The position numbers and the translations under genes were made by a program. From assembly GCA_002402275.1 (NCBI GenBank), contig DHFN01000041.1:1-14843 (forward strand): DNA of 14,843 bases. Reading direction: 5' to 3'. The stretch comes from Anaerolineales bacterium UBA4823 (lineage in GTDB: Bacteria; Chloroflexota; Anaerolineae; Anaerolineales; UBA4823). Positions 6,953 to 13,551 of this stretch are shown piece after piece. The notes under the pieces are model-generated. The model saw only the letters and a program-made list of their open reading frames with translations, was not told the DNA's origin and did not search any database. How positions within the stretch are numbered: the first letter of the stretch is position 1; each line of letters opens with the position of its first letter.

Positions 6953-8266
6953 TCAGGGTTTATTCATTGAAGCCAGGGCATCCGAAACAGCTTGTGGTAC
7001 GGGTGTATGGTCTTTAAGAACTGCCATTAAAGCATTATGTAACGCCGGACTGATTGTTGAAGATATCCCCGTTGTCGGGATAGATTGAGCAACCTTCGAG
7101 ATTGTATCCAAACTGACGGCTAATTCTTTGTCGTTCCATAATGAAAGGGCAGCTGGTTGAGTAGGAACTCCTGCGCTATTTTCCGATAATTCTGCTAAAA
7201 ATTCTTTATCACTTAGAAAATTGGCTAATTGAAAGCTGATTCCGATTTTATTGGCTTGTGGACTAGAGGATGCCCAAATCCAGCCATTTGCCAGACAAAT
7301 AGTCTGATTGTTTTGATAAAAGCCCGGCAGAATATTCCAACTGGCATGATTGCCCTGTAGAAAAGTAGAACTCCAGAGATAGAGGAAATCTACTTGTTTT
7401 TTTTCGAGTTCATCCATAATTAGCTGAGTGTTGTCTGCTTGAGCAACCCATTGGGGTATTTTCCCTTGTCGAGAAGCAACAGCGATATCTTCTATTACTT
7501 TCGTGAGGATATCTGCATCCAATTTTGGGTAACCTTGATCATCTTGGAAACTTCCACCGGCTAGTAAATATAAGGCGAGCAGGACTGATGCTTGTGGATC
7601 AGCAGCATTGAAACCTAAAGTATACGGACTAGAAAGCCAGTGATTCCACTCTTTTGGAATTTCAGCCGATAGGAGAGATTGGGAATACGCTAAAATGAGC
7701 AGATCGCCGATAAAAGGAACTCCATAATTGGTGTTTTGGACCATCGAAATTTGATGGGCATAGGGATACCAGAACCCTTCATCAGGATTTTTAGTAGCAC
7801 TGTTTAGAGGGTGCAAAATACCTTTTTGCGCTGCGGTTTCTAACAACGGGCGCGACAATAGAACTAAATCTGGCAGTGCCGAGGGGGCTGCAGAGCTGGC
7901 TGTGGTTAGCGAATCTAACATACCCCCCACTCCGTCGTTGGCTTTGATGCGAATTTCCATCGGGAAATCTGGAAATTGAGCTTGAAATGCATTCAAACGA
8001 GCCTCTAACAACCGACCTCCGTTCGAATTGCTGTTTGGATCCCATTGGGGAGGCAGCCATAAGCGAAGGACTTCTGGCTGAGTCGCTGGCGTTGTGATAG
8101 TTAGAGCAGATGTGGGTATAGGAGTTTGAGTAGAAGAACTATTGAGTGTGGGTGTGCTATTAATTGGCTGAATGAGAGAATTGCATGAGCTTAATGGCAA
8201 TCCAAAGAGGATGGCGATGAGCTCCACCCAGATAAATTGTTTTATAGAAATATTCAATTTAAACAT
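6953..8266 (-). CDS. Extracellular solute-binding lipoprotein (SBP_bac_1-like), last gene of the M42 operon
   Basis: This 437-residue binding protein begins with a hydrophobic signal segment (about 11-27, with Glu15 inside it) and a lipobox ending LSSC, so Cys28 should be lipidated. A Ser/Thr/Pro linker runs to about residue 62. The mature domain starts LRLWLPPQW and has a family-like layout: LEARLNAFQAQFPDFPMEIR in the first lobe, ALPDLVLLS, and YGVPFIGDLLILAYSQSLL. It resembles the lipoprotein at 181-1605 in order and style, but the two are not close copies. The start lies 17 bases after the stop of an M42 peptidase gene, so they are probably co-transcribed. No permease or ATPase accompanies it. 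It could feed a distant transporter or act as a sensor. The ligand is unknown; peptides or amino sugars are guesses from context. Confidence 0.78.
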   Translation of the reverse strand: MFKLNISIKQFIWVELIAILFGLPLSSCNSLIQPINSTPTLNSSSTQTPIPTSALTITTPATQPEVLRLWLPPQWDPNSNSNGGRLLEARLNAFQAQFPDFPMEIRIKANDGVGGMLDSLTTASSAAPSALPDLVLLSRPLLETAAQKGILHPLNSATKNPDEGFWYPYAHQISMVQNTNYGVPFIGDLLILAYSQSLLSAEIPKEWNHWLSSPYTLGFNAADPQASVLLALYLLAGGSFQDDQGYPKLDADILTKVIEDIAVASRQGKIPQWVAQADNTQLIMDELEKKQVDFLYLWSSTFLQGNHASWNILPGFYQNNQTICLANGWIWASSSPQANKIGISFQLANFLSDKEFLAELSENSAGVPTQPAALSLWNDKELAVSLDTISKVAQSIPTTGISSTISPALHNALMAVLKDHTPVPQAVSDALASMNKP

Positions 8267-8283
8267 TTTCCAAGGGAGATATC

Positions 8284-9285
8284 TTATGCAAGAAACTCCA
8301 ATTTGGGTGGATTATTGAGTAATTCGGATAAGAGTAGGATTGCATTTTCTACGTCCTCGCTATCCACCATTTCAGATGGAGCATGGACATACCGACAAGG
8401 GATTGAAAGCACCCCAGCAGGTACTCCCGAGCGAGAGAGTTGCATAGCTCTTCCGTCAGTTCCGCCAAATTCAAGAATCTCCCGTTGGTAGGGGATAGAG
8501 GCTTGTTCCGCAGTCTGAATCATCCAATGGATGATGCGCGGATCAGCTAACATACCAGAATCCCGGATTTTTATAGCCGGACCTTTACCAAGTTCAACTT
8601 CCATTTTAATTCCTTTTGGTGTATCCCCTGTGGCAGTGACATCTAAAGCTAAGCCCAAATCTGGAGCAACGCCAAAAGCAGCAGTAGTGGCACCCCGCAC
8701 ACCCACTTCCTCTTGAACACTGAAAACTGCATAAATTTCAAAAACACTGTTTTGCAATTGTTTCAAAGTTTCGATCAACACAGCCACGCCTATACGATCA
8801 TCCATGGCTTTACTCACCCAACGTTTTCCTAGATCGAGGAACGGGCGGTCAAATGCAGCTACATCACCTATCTTTATTTGGGCTGTTTGCGCATTTGCTG
8901 CACCAACATCAATAAACATCTTGTCAAGTGAAGGTATCTCTTGCGGAGTGGTGGTTCTTTCTACGCCGATAACCCCTGACACTCCGTTAAGAAAACGAAC
9001 TCGTCCACCGATACAATGGTGAGGATATACTCCTCCTAAGGGTATAAAGCGCACAAAACCATTTTGATCAACATGGGTTGCCATTAAGCCAATTTCATCC
9101 ATGTGAGCTGAGATCATGATTTTAAGGGCACCTTCTTTATGTCGAACACAAAGTAAATTGCCTAGTGCATCTACTTTGATCTCATCAACATAGGGTTCAA
9201 TATTATGACGGATCACTTGACGGATCGAGTTTTCGTACCCAGAAGGGGAATTTGTTTCAACCAGGGTTTTGATTAATTCTTTCAT
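8284..9285 (-). CDS. M42 family metallo-aminopeptidase, copy A (closest to family consensus)
   Basis: This cytoplasmic two-metal aminopeptidase of the M42 (TET/glutamyl aminopeptidase/FrvX-like) family probably trims short peptides to amino acids. In 333 residues all key residues are present: His61 and Asp63 in AHMDEIG, Asp162 in KAMDDRIG, catalytic Glu192 and ligand Glu193 in QEEVGVRGA, Asp215 in ALDVT, and His301 in YVHAP. GGTDG near 274-278 is also typical. The ATG at 9285 is preferred over an in-frame GTG six bases upstream, because GGAG lies five bases before the ATG and would abut the GTG. The gene is 23 bases after copy B and 17 bases before the lipoprotein gene. The exact specificity (acidic, hydrophobic or broad) is not visible. 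Cellulase M-type names in databases refer to this same fold. Confidence 0.88.
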   Translation of the reverse strand: MKELIKTLVETNSPSGYENSIRQVIRHNIEPYVDEIKVDALGNLLCVRHKEGALKIMISAHMDEIGLMATHVDQNGFVRFIPLGGVYPHHCIGGRVRFLNGVSGVIGVERTTTPQEIPSLDKMFIDVGAANAQTAQIKIGDVAAFDRPFLDLGKRWVSKAMDDRIGVAVLIETLKQLQNSVFEIYAVFSVQEEVGVRGATTAAFGVAPDLGLALDVTATGDTPKGIKMEVELGKGPAIKIRDSGMLADPRIIHWMIQTAEQASIPYQREILEFGGTDGRAMQLSRSGVPAGVLSIPCRYVHAPSEMVDSEDVENAILLLSELLNNPPKLEFLA

Positions 9286-9308
9286 GACCACTCCAATAAA
9301 TATTATCT

Positions 9309-10412
9309 TTAGCGCTCGTGGTTTAGTATGTCTGGGGTGAGACTTTGCAATGCCAGATAGGCTAAATAAAAAGTATTTTTCCAGTCAAATAAGCTTGCAA
9401 TAGCAGCCGGCGTATGGATGTATCTACCAGGGGTAGAGAGGGAAACAGATGGAATGCCACTTCGCTGTAGATGGATGCTTCCTGCGTCTGTACCACCTCC
9501 ACCAGGCTGACGGAATTGATAAGGGATTGAATTTTCTTCCGCAGTTTGGACAAGATGGGCGATCCAGCGCGGATCAGATAAAGTGGCATGATCCGCTAAG
9601 TATATAGCTGGTCCATGATTTAATTTGGTATTGTAGTGCGTGTTTTCGGGAAGATGATCCGGATCCTCTATCTCTAGTGGCAGGTCATAGGCTGGAGTGC
9701 AATCCAGCACCAAAGCCATCTCCGGATTGAGTGCGAATGCTGCCACTTGCGCCCCTCTCAATCCTAATTCCTCTTGAACTGTAAAGGCAGCCATGAGATC
9801 AAGATTGGGATAGGGTTGTTTGAGCAATTCAATGAGTGCTACTACGCCTAAACGATTGTCTAAAGCTTTCCCACGGATACAGTCACCAAATCTCTGGAAT
9901 TGGGTTGCAAATGTTGCTCGATCTCCGATCCTGGCTTTATTGGTATATCCGCTAAGATCAACTCGCATTGAATCAATGTTCACTGAAGTTTTTCGTTCCT
10001 CAGGGGTGGTCAGATGAATAGGTTTGGTTCCAATTACCCCAAACTTATCTTGGTGGGCGATTTTTACGGACTTTCCTAAAAGGTAGCGTTGGTCTATCCC
10101 CCCAATTACCTCAAAGCGAAAAAAACCTTCTGGTTTCTCTTCTTCGGAAGTTAACATTAATCCCACTTCATCCATGTGGGCAGCTACCATCACCTTGAGT
10201 CGTGTTTCTCCTGAACCGTGTCGAATCGCCAAAACATTGCCTAATGCATCTACCTTCAACTCATCAACAAACGGGCGAATGGTTTCTATTACAATTTTGC
10301 GTACATCTGATTCATCACCAGAAACTGCTTGAGCATTCGAAACCTTCTCGAGCAGACGGATTTGGGTGGCACCAAACGGAGGTAAGGTTAAACTTAATTG
10401 GTTTCGTCCCAT
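9309..10412 (-). CDS. M42 family metallo-aminopeptidase, copy B
   Basis: This is the second M42 peptidase, 367 residues, with an N-terminal stretch about 18 residues longer than copy A. Ligands and catalytic residues are intact: His79 and Asp81 (AHMDEVG), Asp185 (KALDNRLG), Glu214/Glu215 (QEELGLRGA), Asp237 (VLDCTP) and His333 (RYIHTP). GGGGTDAGS lies at 304-312. An insertion around 247-262 (EDPDHLPENTHYNTK) is absent from copy A and may change the substrate pocket or subunit contacts. Its ATG lies inside the end of copy C, a 19-base overlap, so it is probably coupled to that gene; TTGGAAA lies about ten bases before the ATG. It should be active on peptides, with specificity unknown. Confidence 0.87.
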   Translation of the reverse strand: MGRNQLSLTLPPFGATQIRLLEKVSNAQAVSGDESDVRKIVIETIRPFVDELKVDALGNVLAIRHGSGETRLKVMVAAHMDEVGLMLTSEEEKPEGFFRFEVIGGIDQRYLLGKSVKIAHQDKFGVIGTKPIHLTTPEERKTSVNIDSMRVDLSGYTNKARIGDRATFATQFQRFGDCIRGKALDNRLGVVALIELLKQPYPNLDLMAAFTVQEELGLRGAQVAAFALNPEMALVLDCTPAYDLPLEIEDPDHLPENTHYNTKLNHGPAIYLADHATLSDPRWIAHLVQTAEENSIPYQFRQPGGGGTDAGSIHLQRSGIPSVSLSTPGRYIHTPAAIASLFDWKNTFYLAYLALQSLTPDILNHER

Positions 10413-11464
10413 TTAATTTTTTCCAAATAATCAATTTCTAAGCCAGCGATAAATTCGGCAATTAAGCGTCCAGCTCTTTGGATATCCTTTATGGAAACCA
10501 CCTCGACAGCTGAATGCATATATCTCAATGGGATACTTACCACCATTGTGGGAATTCCATGAGCCACAAGTTGCAAGCTATCCGCATCTGTCCCAGAACG
10601 GCGAGAGAAAGATTCGATTTTGTAAGGAATCTCTAGCTGATCAGCCAATTCTTGGAATGTTTTATATAAATATGGATGAACTGTTGGGCCCCATCCGAGC
10701 GCAATGCAATCTCCTAGGGGAAAAGTCTTATGACTCGGAGTACCGGGAGAATTGGCAAAAGTTACATCCACAACGATAGCTAGTTTGGGTAAGATTTGGA
10801 AAGTGGAAGTCAGCGCACCTGCCTGGGTTTCTTCCTCTTGCACACTGGCAACAAACCAGCTATCCCAAGCTGGCTGACGATTAACCAGCTCATAAATGCA
10901 GTATGTTAGGGCTGCCAGAGAAGCCCGGTTGTCCAGACTAGGGCTGCAAACCATATCATTCTCGAATTCCAAGAAGGGTTGATCAAAAGAGACGAGATCA
11001 CCGATAGCGACTTGTTGATTAACCTTTTCGGGGGGCAACCCGCAATCACCCCATAAGGAGTGTAATGTCACTATGCCATTCTGGAATTCAACAGGCAATA
11101 AGAAGGATGGTGGCTGAACAATCAGAGCTGGAATATCCCGTTTTCCATGCACGGTGACCATCTGACCGGGCAATAAACGTGGATCAATTCCACCAATCTC
11201 AGTAAATCGGAGAAAACCATCTTGGATGGCACTGACCATTAAACCAATTGAGTCCATATGGGCAGTTACGAGCAGTTCTGGACACGGTTGAGTTGAGGTT
11301 CCACGTCGCAATGCTTGAAAGCTACCTACTCTGGATATAGATACTTCATCCAGATAAGGGCTCCAGAGGTGGTTCAAGGTACTATGCAGAGCTGATTCGT
11401 GTCCAGACAACGCTGGTGTAGAAGTTAATTCTTTAAGGATAGATTTGATTTCAGAAGTTTTCAC
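10394..11464 (-). CDS. M42 family metallo-aminopeptidase, copy C (divergent motifs)
   Basis: This is the first and most divergent of three consecutive M42 genes, 356 residues starting at GTG. The metal ligands remain: His69 and Asp71 (AHMDS), Asp178 (SLDNRAS), Glu210/Glu211 (VQEEETQAGA), Asp233 (VVDVT) and His317 (RYMHS). Several surrounding consensus residues are changed: HMDE reads HMDS, DxRxG reads DNRAS, QEExGxRGA reads QEEETQAGA, and GGTD reads RSGTD. The protein is therefore probably still metal-binding but may differ in specificity or in its role in a complex. It starts 27 bases after the Thr/Pro-rich gene. TAAAAT (11470-11475, minus strand) lies six bases upstream of the GTG and could give a leaderless RNA, but no good -35 supports this. 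Confidence 0.84.
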   Translation of the reverse strand: MKTSEIKSILKELTSTPALSGHESALHSTLNHLWSPYLDEVSISRVGSFQALRRGTSTQPCPELLVTAHMDSIGLMVSAIQDGFLRFTEIGGIDPRLLPGQMVTVHGKRDIPALIVQPPSFLLPVEFQNGIVTLHSLWGDCGLPPEKVNQQVAIGDLVSFDQPFLEFENDMVCSPSLDNRASLAALTYCIYELVNRQPAWDSWFVASVQEEETQAGALTSTFQILPKLAIVVDVTFANSPGTPSHKTFPLGDCIALGWGPTVHPYLYKTFQELADQLEIPYKIESFSRRSGTDADSLQLVAHGIPTMVVSIPLRYMHSAVEVVSIKDIQRAGRLIAEFIAGLEIDYLEKIKWDETN

Positions 11465-11491
11465 AATGGTATTTTATCCCTTTTTTGTTAA

Positions 11492-11947
11492 TTAAGGCAG
11501 CCAAACCAATATCGGATTGCTCAATAAGGTACCACTTATTGGGGTGCTGGTTGGTGATGGAAAGGGAGTTTCGGTAGGAAGTTGGGTTGGGCTGGGCAAG
11601 CTAGTTTCTGTAGGAGTGAGGGTGGGTGGCAGGGTTAAGGTAATCGTTGGAGTTGAGGTTGAAGGGGGAGTGGATGTCCATGTGGGGGTTGAGCTGCTGG
11701 TTGGGGTAGAACTAGCTGGAATGCGTGTAAATGTCGGAATGAGGGTAGGGGTTGCAGAAGGGGTTAATGTGGCAGTCTTTTGGATTGTGCTGGTGATGGT
11801 TGGCGTAATTGTGGGATGAACACGGGGAGCCTCAAAAGCAGCAAACAAACCGATACAGTAGCAGGGTAAAGTACTCAAAATGATCATGACTAAAATGATC
11901 CGTAATTGGTGATGCGGCGAGGATTGAGTTTGTTCGTTCTGAGCCAT
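11492..11947 (-). CDS. Short membrane-anchored protein with long Thr/Pro/Ser-rich tail, function unknown
   Basis: I do not recognise a family. The 151-residue protein has a short polar N-terminus, one hydrophobic segment (about 16-37, LRIILVMIILSTLPCYCIGLF), then about 100 residues made almost entirely of Thr, Pro and Ser in TPT/TST-like units. A short C-terminal end, SNPILVWLP, follows. Such tails are usually extracytoplasmic spacers, but no folded domain follows here. The ATG at 11947 is chosen over one at 11998 because a promoter (11957-11985) lies between them and would start RNA about three bases before 11947. It is first in a likely operon with three M42 peptidases and a lipoprotein. 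The reading frame could be an eroded remnant, but it has a promoter, a proper start and membrane-protein logic. Confidence 0.6.
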   Translation of the reverse strand: MAQNEQTQSSPHHQLRIILVMIILSTLPCYCIGLFAAFEAPRVHPTITPTITSTIQKTATLTPSATPTLIPTFTRIPASSTPTSSSTPTWTSTPPSTSTPTITLTLPPTLTPTETSLPSPTQLPTETPFPSPTSTPISGTLLSNPILVWLP

Positions 11948-11956
11948 ACTGACTAG

Positions 11957-11985
11957 ATGATAACATCTCCCTATAAAGCGAGCAA
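11957..11985 (-). promoter_or_regulatory. Promoter of the Thr/Pro-protein and M42 operon, probably leaderless
   Basis: On the minus strand TTGCTC (11980-11985) and TATCAT (11957-11962) are exactly 17 bases apart. RNA would start near 11950, only about three bases before the ATG at 11947, so the first gene would be read from a leaderless message. The -10 and spacing equal those of the LysM/M23 promoter. Confidence 0.6.
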
Positions 11986-12002
11986 GGAAAAATCCCATGA
12001 GT

Positions 12003-12020
12003 TTAGTACATTTACACTAA
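12003..12020. promoter_or_regulatory. Short imperfect dyad between divergent genes, possible operator
   Basis: TTAGT (12003-12007) and ACTAA (12016-12020) form an 18-base imperfect dyad in the gap between the leftward peptidase operon and the rightward PIG-L gene. The position suits a shared operator. Five-base arms are short and may be chance in AT-rich DNA. No regulator gene is adjacent. Confidence 0.25.
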
Positions 12021-12044
12021 TTATGGTAAACTTTTTCCTTGAAA

Positions 12045-12791
12045 ATGAGAATGATATTTTTGTCACCTCATTATGATGATGCAGTATTTTCCTGCGGGGG
12101 TTTAATTTGGGAGCTTATTCACGTTGGATACCCCGTTGAAGTATGGACGATCTGCGCTGGTGAACCTCCAAAAGGAAAATTATCTCCCTTTGCATTGCAA
12201 TTACATCAACGCTGGGGGAATCTTGAAGATGTAGTGCCGACTCGCCGCAAAGAGAATCAAGAGGCAGCTGCGATACTTGGTTTTTCCACTCAACAATTTT
12301 CGGTCCCCGATTGTATATACCGTCATTCAGAAAATGGAGAATATTTTTACACAAGTGAAGCGAGCCTATTTAGTGCAATCCATCCAGGGGAAAAACTGCT
12401 CCTGGATAAGTTAGCGTTAGAGTTAGCAAGAAGGATACCGCCCGACGGGCAATTAATCGCCCCTTTGGGGATTGGCAATCATGTGGATCATCAATTAACT
12501 AAACAAGCCGCAGAAATCAACCAAAAACCAATCTGGTATTATGCGGATTTTCCTTATGTTCTTAAAGATCCCGGTTGGCAAGAAAAATGGCTGAGAGGAT
12601 ATACTTGTGCATTTCAGAGATCCATTTCTGATCGTGGATTAAAAGTTTGGCTTGAAGCGGTCTTGGCATATCATTCGCAAATCAGTACTTTTTGGACGAA
12701 CGAAAACCAATTGGGTCAGGATTTAGAAAAACTTACGCGTCAAAACGAAGGAGGAATTTTATGGCACCGAGAAACAAGTACGCCTAATTAA
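12045..12791 (+). CDS. PIG-L family N-acetyl-sugar deacetylase-like protein
   Basis: PIG-L (LmbE-like) proteins are zinc-dependent hydrolases that remove acetyl groups from N-acetylglucosamine-type sugars. This 248-residue protein opens with the family motif LSPHYDDAVFSCGG (6-19), containing the His and paired Asp residues. It has the distal metal motif GNHVDHQLT near residues 146-154 and RRKENQEAAAILGF in the usual helix. The SPHxDDAVxSCGG form is common in PIG-L proteins of surface-sugar and other bacterial pathways. ATG 12045 is preferred. TTG 12039 and ATG 12051 are in frame and possible, and no start has a clear ribosome site, so a leaderless message may be used. It is divergent from the peptidase operon and followed by a separate greA promoter. 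No glycosyltransferase lies nearby, so the substrate cannot be named. Confidence 0.82.
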   Translation: MRMIFLSPHYDDAVFSCGGLIWELIHVGYPVEVWTICAGEPPKGKLSPFALQLHQRWGNLEDVVPTRRKENQEAAAILGFSTQQFSVPDCIYRHSENGEYFYTSEASLFSAIHPGEKLLLDKLALELARRIPPDGQLIAPLGIGNHVDHQLTKQAAEINQKPIWYYADFPYVLKDPGWQEKWLRGYTCAFQRSISDRGLKVWLEAVLAYHSQISTFWTNENQLGQDLEKLTRQNEGGILWHRETSTPN

Positions 12792-12868
12792 GCAAGCAGA
12801 AGTCTAAAAAAACCTTTTCACATGAATTTGATTATCAATTGTTTTGGATCAATTTAACGAAAAATTCC

Positions 12869-12897
12869 TTGCAAACTCGGAAGGGATGTGTTAAAAT
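12869..12897 (+). promoter_or_regulatory. Sigma70-like promoter of greA
   Basis: TTGCAA (12869-12874) and TAAAAT (12892-12897) are separated by exactly 17 bases. RNA would start near 12904, giving a leader of about 107 bases before the greA ATG at 13011. It lies 78 bases after the stop of the PIG-L gene. Confidence 0.72.
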
Positions 12898-12904
12898 GAA
12901 CCAA

Positions 12905-12940
12905 GCGGCGAAATTTGGAGCGAAGTGTTCCTTCCGCCGC
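12905..12940 (+). other. Hairpin at the 5' end of the greA leader RNA
   Basis: GCGGCG (12905-12910) pairs perfectly with CGCCGC (12935-12940), and inner bases (GGA with TCC) can extend the pairing. The stem begins at almost the exact predicted RNA start, so the transcript would carry a GC-rich 5' hairpin. Such structures often protect RNA from 5' decay. It is not followed by a T run, so it is not an intrinsic terminator. Confidence 0.5.
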
Positions 12941-13010
12941 AGTTCGTTTTCAGGGATTGAATTTCGGTTGGTATTTTCAGGATATATTTTTTAAGGGACA
13001 GGATACCCGC

Positions 13011-13475
13011 ATGGCAATTACATATTTAACCCGTGAGGGCTTCGATAAATTGCAGCAAGAATTGGAATACCTCCGCACGGTCAAACGCAAAGAAGTTGCT
13101 GAACGCTTGCATGAGGCGATGGAGGGCGGAGAGTTAATTGAAGATGCAGAGTATGAGGCAGCTAAAAACGAACAAGCTTTTGTGGAAGGGAAAATCCATG
13201 ATCTGGAAATGCTGCTTGCTAATGCTCGTGTAATTGACCCAAGCTTGAGCAAGAGTGAATTTATCCAAGTTGGACGAAAGGTTACGATTCAAGAAGGAAG
13301 CAATGATCCGGAAGCCTATACAATTGTAGGTCCAGCTGAAGCTAATCCACGATTAGGGAGAATCTCAAACGAATCCCCTTTGGGGAGGGCTTTATTAGAA
13401 CATCGCGCTGGTGACGAGGTCAAAGTAGAAGCACCCGATGGATCGTTTATGGTGAAAGTATTGAAGGTAGAATAA
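13011..13475 (+). CDS. greA: Transcription elongation factor GreA
   Basis: GreA enters the secondary channel of backtracked RNA polymerase and stimulates cleavage of the RNA 3' end. The 154-residue length is normal. The N-terminal coiled coil (about 1-75) carries the acidic tip in the form GGELIEDAEYEAAKNEQAF, where the E. coli pattern is GDLKENAEY; the first tip acid is Glu instead of Asp. The C-terminal FKBP-like domain includes VGRKVTIQEG, YTIVGPAEA and ISNESPLGRALLEHRAGDEV, ending in VKVLKVE. The ATG at 13011 gives the standard MAITYLTREG start, with ACAGGA about nine bases upstream. An in-frame TTG at 12915 would add 32 unrelated residues from within the leader and is rejected. The gene has its own promoter and leader hairpin, and ends just before a strong terminator ahead of lysS. 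Confidence 0.95.
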   Translation: MAITYLTREGFDKLQQELEYLRTVKRKEVAERLHEAMEGGELIEDAEYEAAKNEQAFVEGKIHDLEMLLANARVIDPSLSKSEFIQVGRKVTIQEGSNDPEAYTIVGPAEANPRLGRISNESPLGRALLEHRAGDEVKVEAPDGSFMVKVLKVE

Positions 13476-13493
13476 ACCTGGGGCGAATACCTA

Positions 13494-13529
13494 GCCCCGC
13501 GCTAATCCGTATTGCGCGGGGCTTTTTTT
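13494..13529 (+). terminator. Intrinsic terminator between greA and lysS
   Basis: GCCCCGCGC (13494-13502) pairs perfectly with GCGCGGGGC (13514-13522) around an 11-base loop, followed directly by seven T. It starts 18 bases after the greA stop and ends 22 bases before the lysS ATG. GGGGC at 13480-13484 could instead pair with GCCCC at 13494-13498, disrupting the left arm, though this alternative stem is weaker. Confidence 0.9.
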
Positions 13530-13551
13530 ATCTTGAGAGCATGAGGTGACT

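Noticed and set aside
9286..9291. Upstream GTG start for M42 copy A
   Set aside because: The GGAG ribosome site abuts this GTG, while it is well spaced for the ATG at 9285.
11517..11819. 100-residue Gly/Val-rich open frame on the plus strand
   Set aside because: It is the antisense image of the Thr/Pro-rich coding sequence; Thr and Pro codons read backward give Gly and Val.
11492..11830. Tandem repeat or CRISPR-like array
   Set aside because: The repetitive look comes from biased Thr/Pro codons; there is no fixed repeat length or spacer pattern.
11948..11998. Upstream ATG start for the Thr/Pro-rich protein
   Set aside because: A promoter with consensus spacing lies between this ATG and the one at 11947, and no ribosome site precedes the upstream ATG.
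12915..13010. N-terminal extension of GreA from a TTG codon
   Set aside because: It begins about 11 bases after the predicted RNA start inside the leader hairpin, and the extra 32 residues do not belong to GreA; the ATG at 13011 gives the family start.
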